Below are positions 61,737 to 64,000 of a stretch of DNA of 64,000 bases, piece by piece. This DNA is from Gemmatimonadota bacterium (GTDB lineage: Bacteria > Gemmatimonadota > Gemmatimonadetes > Longimicrobiales > Gaopeijiaceae). The stretch covers positions 1 through 64,000 of the forward strand of contig SKKN01000057.1 in assembly GCA_007121455.1 (NCBI GenBank), given 5' to 3'. The position numbers were made by a program, and so were the translations under genes. The notes under the pieces were generated by a model that worked only from the letters and a program-made list of their open reading frames with translations, was not told where the DNA came from and ran no database searches. How positions within the stretch are numbered: position 1 is the first letter of the stretch; each line of letters starts with the position of its first letter.

Positions 61737-63897
61737 CGGAGTCCTTCGCCCCACGCGCATCGGGTCCGTTCAAGGTCGAGGGGTTTCCCTTCGGTGGCGA
61801 ACCCGACAGGAGGAGCTTGAAGAGTGGTGAGGGAAGGGGTGTCGAGTAGAGGTAACCCTGCCCAAGATCACAGCCGATGCCGCGGAAGAAGCGGTGCTGC
61901 TCAGCGGTTTCGATCCCCTCCGCCACGACATTGATTCCGAGCCCATGAGAGAAATGGACCAGGGTGCGGAGGATGTGCTCCACCTTCCTGCTTCGACCGA
62001 CCCCCCGCGTGAAGGACGGGTCGATCTTGAGGGTGTCCACCTCCAGGTCCATCAGGTATCGGAGCGAGGAGTAGCCCGTTCCGAAGTCGTCGATCGCGAT
62101 CCGGACCCCGTAGTCGCGTAACTGCACGACCCGCGACGGGCTCCGCACCACCACGCTTTCGGTGATCTCCAGCTGCAGGTCGGAGGGACGGATTCCTGTC
62201 CCGAGCAGCGCCCGATCGATCGACTCCAGCAGCTCGAGCTCGTCGAACTGTCGGGAGGAGAGGTTCACGCTGAGGAGAAACCTCCCGTCGGTACTCCCCA
62301 GCCAGTCGTGGACGTCGTCGCAGGCGCGTCGGACGACCTGCTCTCCAATCGGTACGATGAGGCCGGAGTCCTCCGCCATCCCGATGAACTCCGAGGGAGA
62401 GATGAGTCCTCGCTCCGGGTGCTCCCAGCGAACGAGCGCCTCGCATCCGATGATCTGTTCCGTGGAGAGAGACACGATCGGCTGATAGAGTACGATCAAC
62501 TCGTCGCGATCGAGGGCGCTCCAGAGTTCGTTCTCCCGGTGAAGCCTCTCGGTCGCACGGGTGTCGTGGAGTGGATCGAATACCCTGTAACTCATTCCCC
62601 GTGTGTTCTTTGCACGGTACATTGCGACATCTGCGAACCGGAGAAGGTCCTCCTGGGTCGTGGTTTCCGGACAGCCGATCGCAGCCCCAATGCTCGCCGA
62701 AAGTCGCACCTCCGTACCCTCGACCTCGAAGGGCGCTTCAAGCGCGAGGGTAATCCGCTCGGCGACCGCGAGCACGTCCTCCTTTCCCTCGACCCGTTCC
62801 ATTACGACCGCGAACTCGTCGCCGCCGAATCGGGCGAACGTGTCGTCATCGCGGAAACAGCCCTGGACGCGGCTGACGACCTGTTCGAGAAGTTGGTCGC
62901 CTGCGGCATGCCCGAGCGCATCGTTCACCAGCTTGAAGCGATCGAGATCCATCAGGATCACGCCGATCCGTGTGCGTTCGCGTCCCACCCGCTCGAAGGC
63001 GTGCGCGAGTCGATCCCGGAAAAGAGTCTGGTTCGGAAGCCCGGTAAGGGAGTCGTGGAGGGCGAGGCGCTCCAGCTTCCGCTCGAGGGCCTTTCGGCCG
63101 CTAATGTCGTGGACCAGGGTCAGGAGGCGCTCCTCGCCTTCGATCTCGAGGAGCTCGGCGGATACCAGTGCCTGTCGTACGTCACCGAACCTGGTCTTGT
63201 AGCTCATCTCCAGATCGTGCGCCGAACCGTGTTCCCGAACGGCGGAGAGGAGGCGTTCCCGCTCCTCCGGAAAGGCCCACCACCCGATCTCCTCGAGCGT
63301 GCGCCCCTCGGTCTCGCTCGCTTCCCATCCGGAGAGGTGGAGGAAGGCCTCGTTCACCTCCAGGATCCGATCCGTGGTGAGGGACGTGACGAGGATCGAG
63401 ACCGGACTGGCCTGGAAGATCTTCGCATACCGCTCCTCTGATCTCCTGAGCGCTCCCTCCAGGGCCTGTCGGTGCATGGCGATGTCGACCGCCGTGCGAA
63501 TGTCGCGAAAGTCGAAGGGGACCAGGACGTAGTCGAGGGGCCCGGGTGGGTCTTCAAGGTCCCCCCCTCTCATTCCGCGGTGAGCGCCTTCGGCGGCACG
63601 GCGAGCCCCCTCCGTCGCGCGCCGCGCGCTCGTCTCGTCGTCGGAGTCGGTGAGGAACACTACGGGAGCTTTGAACTCCTCCATGATCCGTCGGGCCATC
63701 TCGGCTCCGTCCGGAGGGCCTCCGATCCGGATGTCGACGAACGCGAGGTCTGGGTCGTGGTTCCTCACCGCCGCCATGACGTCGCTTTCGGAAGCGGTGA
63801 TCGCCGACGCCTCGTACCCCATCCCCTCGAGGGTTCGCGTGAGGTCCGCGGCGAGCGCAGGGTCGTTCTCCACGACAAGGATCTTCGCTCGTCTCAT
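61714..63897 (-). CDS. REC-PAS-GGDEF-EAL protein with degenerate receiver
   Basis: A 727-residue signalling protein. The receiver domain (1-145) has the acidic pair and phosphoacceptor Asp55 (FVDIRIG) but where the conserved Lys should be the sequence reads DYVLVPF (Val126), and an Ala/Arg-rich insert of about 30 residues lies before it (about 90-120). A PAS domain (150-275), a GGDEF domain with intact GGDEF (about 355-360) and an EAL domain with EALVRW, SVNLSS, LEITES, IDDFGTGYSSL, LKID and VVAEGIET follow, so both synthase and phosphodiesterase sites look active. ATG 63897. It is encoded opposite the end of the mutase gene. Confidence 0.9.
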   Translation of the reverse strand: MRRAKILVVENDPALAADLTRTLEGMGYEASAITASESDVMAAVRNHDPDLAFVDIRIGGPPDGAEMARRIMEEFKAPVVFLTDSDDETSARRATEGARRAAEGAHRGMRGGDLEDPPGPLDYVLVPFDFRDIRTAVDIAMHRQALEGALRRSEERYAKIFQASPVSILVTSLTTDRILEVNEAFLHLSGWEASETEGRTLEEIGWWAFPEERERLLSAVREHGSAHDLEMSYKTRFGDVRQALVSAELLEIEGEERLLTLVHDISGRKALERKLERLALHDSLTGLPNQTLFRDRLAHAFERVGRERTRIGVILMDLDRFKLVNDALGHAAGDQLLEQVVSRVQGCFRDDDTFARFGGDEFAVVMERVEGKEDVLAVAERITLALEAPFEVEGTEVRLSASIGAAIGCPETTTQEDLLRFADVAMYRAKNTRGMSYRVFDPLHDTRATERLHRENELWSALDRDELIVLYQPIVSLSTEQIIGCEALVRWEHPERGLISPSEFIGMAEDSGLIVPIGEQVVRRACDDVHDWLGSTDGRFLLSVNLSSRQFDELELLESIDRALLGTGIRPSDLQLEITESVVVRSPSRVVQLRDYGVRIAIDDFGTGYSSLRYLMDLEVDTLKIDPSFTRGVGRSRKVEHILRTLVHFSHGLGINVVAEGIETAEQHRFFRGIGCDLGQGYLYSTPLPSPLFKLLLSGSPPKGNPSTLNGPDARGAKDSVRRTRVP

Positions 63898-63940
63898 GAA
63901 GGCATCAGGGTTGGAAGGCGCAGGATCAGGATTAGCCGGG

Positions 63941-64000
63941 TCACAAGAGCAAATCGCGTACCTCCGCCGCCTTGGGTGTGTTCGACATCGCAGCCCCGTC
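63941..64000 (-). CDS. Possible C-terminal end of a gene entering from the right
   Basis: The minus strand is open from the window edge to TGA at 63941, encoding 19 residues (DGAAMSNTPKAAEVRDLLL). It lies 43 nt before the REC-PAS-GGDEF-EAL gene in the same direction. It is too short to identify; an open frame this short could be chance. Confidence 0.3.
   Translation of the reverse strand, partial: DGAAMSNTPKAAEVRDLLL

Noticed and set aside
1-64000. CRISPR array, insertion sequence or prophage
   Set aside because: No regular repeats, no transposase or integrase, no phage structural genes; gene content is chromosomal throughout.

Overview
The window is a compact, high-GC bacterial chromosome segment holding about 50 protein genes. 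I see no rRNA or tRNA gene, no CRISPR array and no insertion sequence. No phylogenetic marker can be searched here. The mix of genes (HEAT and HD-GYP genes inside a trp operon, a TolC-ABC-adaptor exporter, lipoproteins with a Gram-negative lipobox, GTG/TTG starts, many 4-nt gene overlaps) suggests a diderm such as a Gemmatimonadota (Gemmatimonadetes) member. That assignment is inference, not proof.

Layout, left to right. 1-1411: tail of an MtaB-type methylthiotransferase and a frameshifted CPBP protease. 1712-7482: a four-gene tripartite exporter operon (TolC, ABC ATPase, FtsX-type permease, HlyD-type adaptor). 7484-9628: decayed tail of a hydrolase gene, a secreted beta-rich protein and an AAC(3)-family acetyltransferase with a run-on C-terminus. 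9544-9612 (-): a candidate 22-residue membrane peptide. 9928-16599: miaB, a LapA-domain protein, comEC (reading frame runs on into fbp), fbp and a lipoprotein. 16622-28905 (-): truA, transaldolase, HtrA-like protease, then purB-purC-pssA-purS-purQ-purL-purF-add. 29030-37774 (+): trpD, trpC, trpF, trpB, a HEAT-repeat gene, an HD-GYP gene and trpA, interrupted by a lexA plus small-ORF unit on the minus strand. 37793-39478 (-): an NFACT protein. 39599-43291 (+): panB-panC, a YqeK-like HD protein, a LytR_C protein and lepB. 43299-44366 (-): rlmN. 44690-52076 (+): aspS, then phoH, 7TM-HD phosphodiesterase, ybeY and ubiB. 52156-53916: divergent small lipoprotein and meaB. 54089-59770: biotin synthesis, with bioB on + facing bioF-bioH-bioC-bioD-bioA on -. 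60009-61736: methylmalonyl-CoA mutase catalytic subunit. 61714-63897 (-): a REC-PAS-GGDEF-EAL protein, followed at the right edge by what may be the last codons of another minus-strand gene.

The window carries most of the de novo purine pathway, most of tryptophan synthesis (trpE and trpG are not here), pantothenate synthesis, a full biotin set and housekeeping RNA-modification and translation genes. Signalling genes for cyclic dinucleotides are scattered among them (HD-GYP, GGDEF-EAL, 7TM-HD).

The most unusual items are: (1) a HEAT-repeat protein and an HD-GYP protein that appear to share the same N-terminal module and sit between trpB and trpA; (2) a lexA promoter whose -35/-10 spacer and start region each carry a TTCGG-N6-TTCGG direct repeat, a candidate LexA operator; (3) a 48-codon ORF directly behind lexA; and (4) several genes with frame or stop anomalies (CPBP protease, hydrolase tail, AAC(3), comEC).
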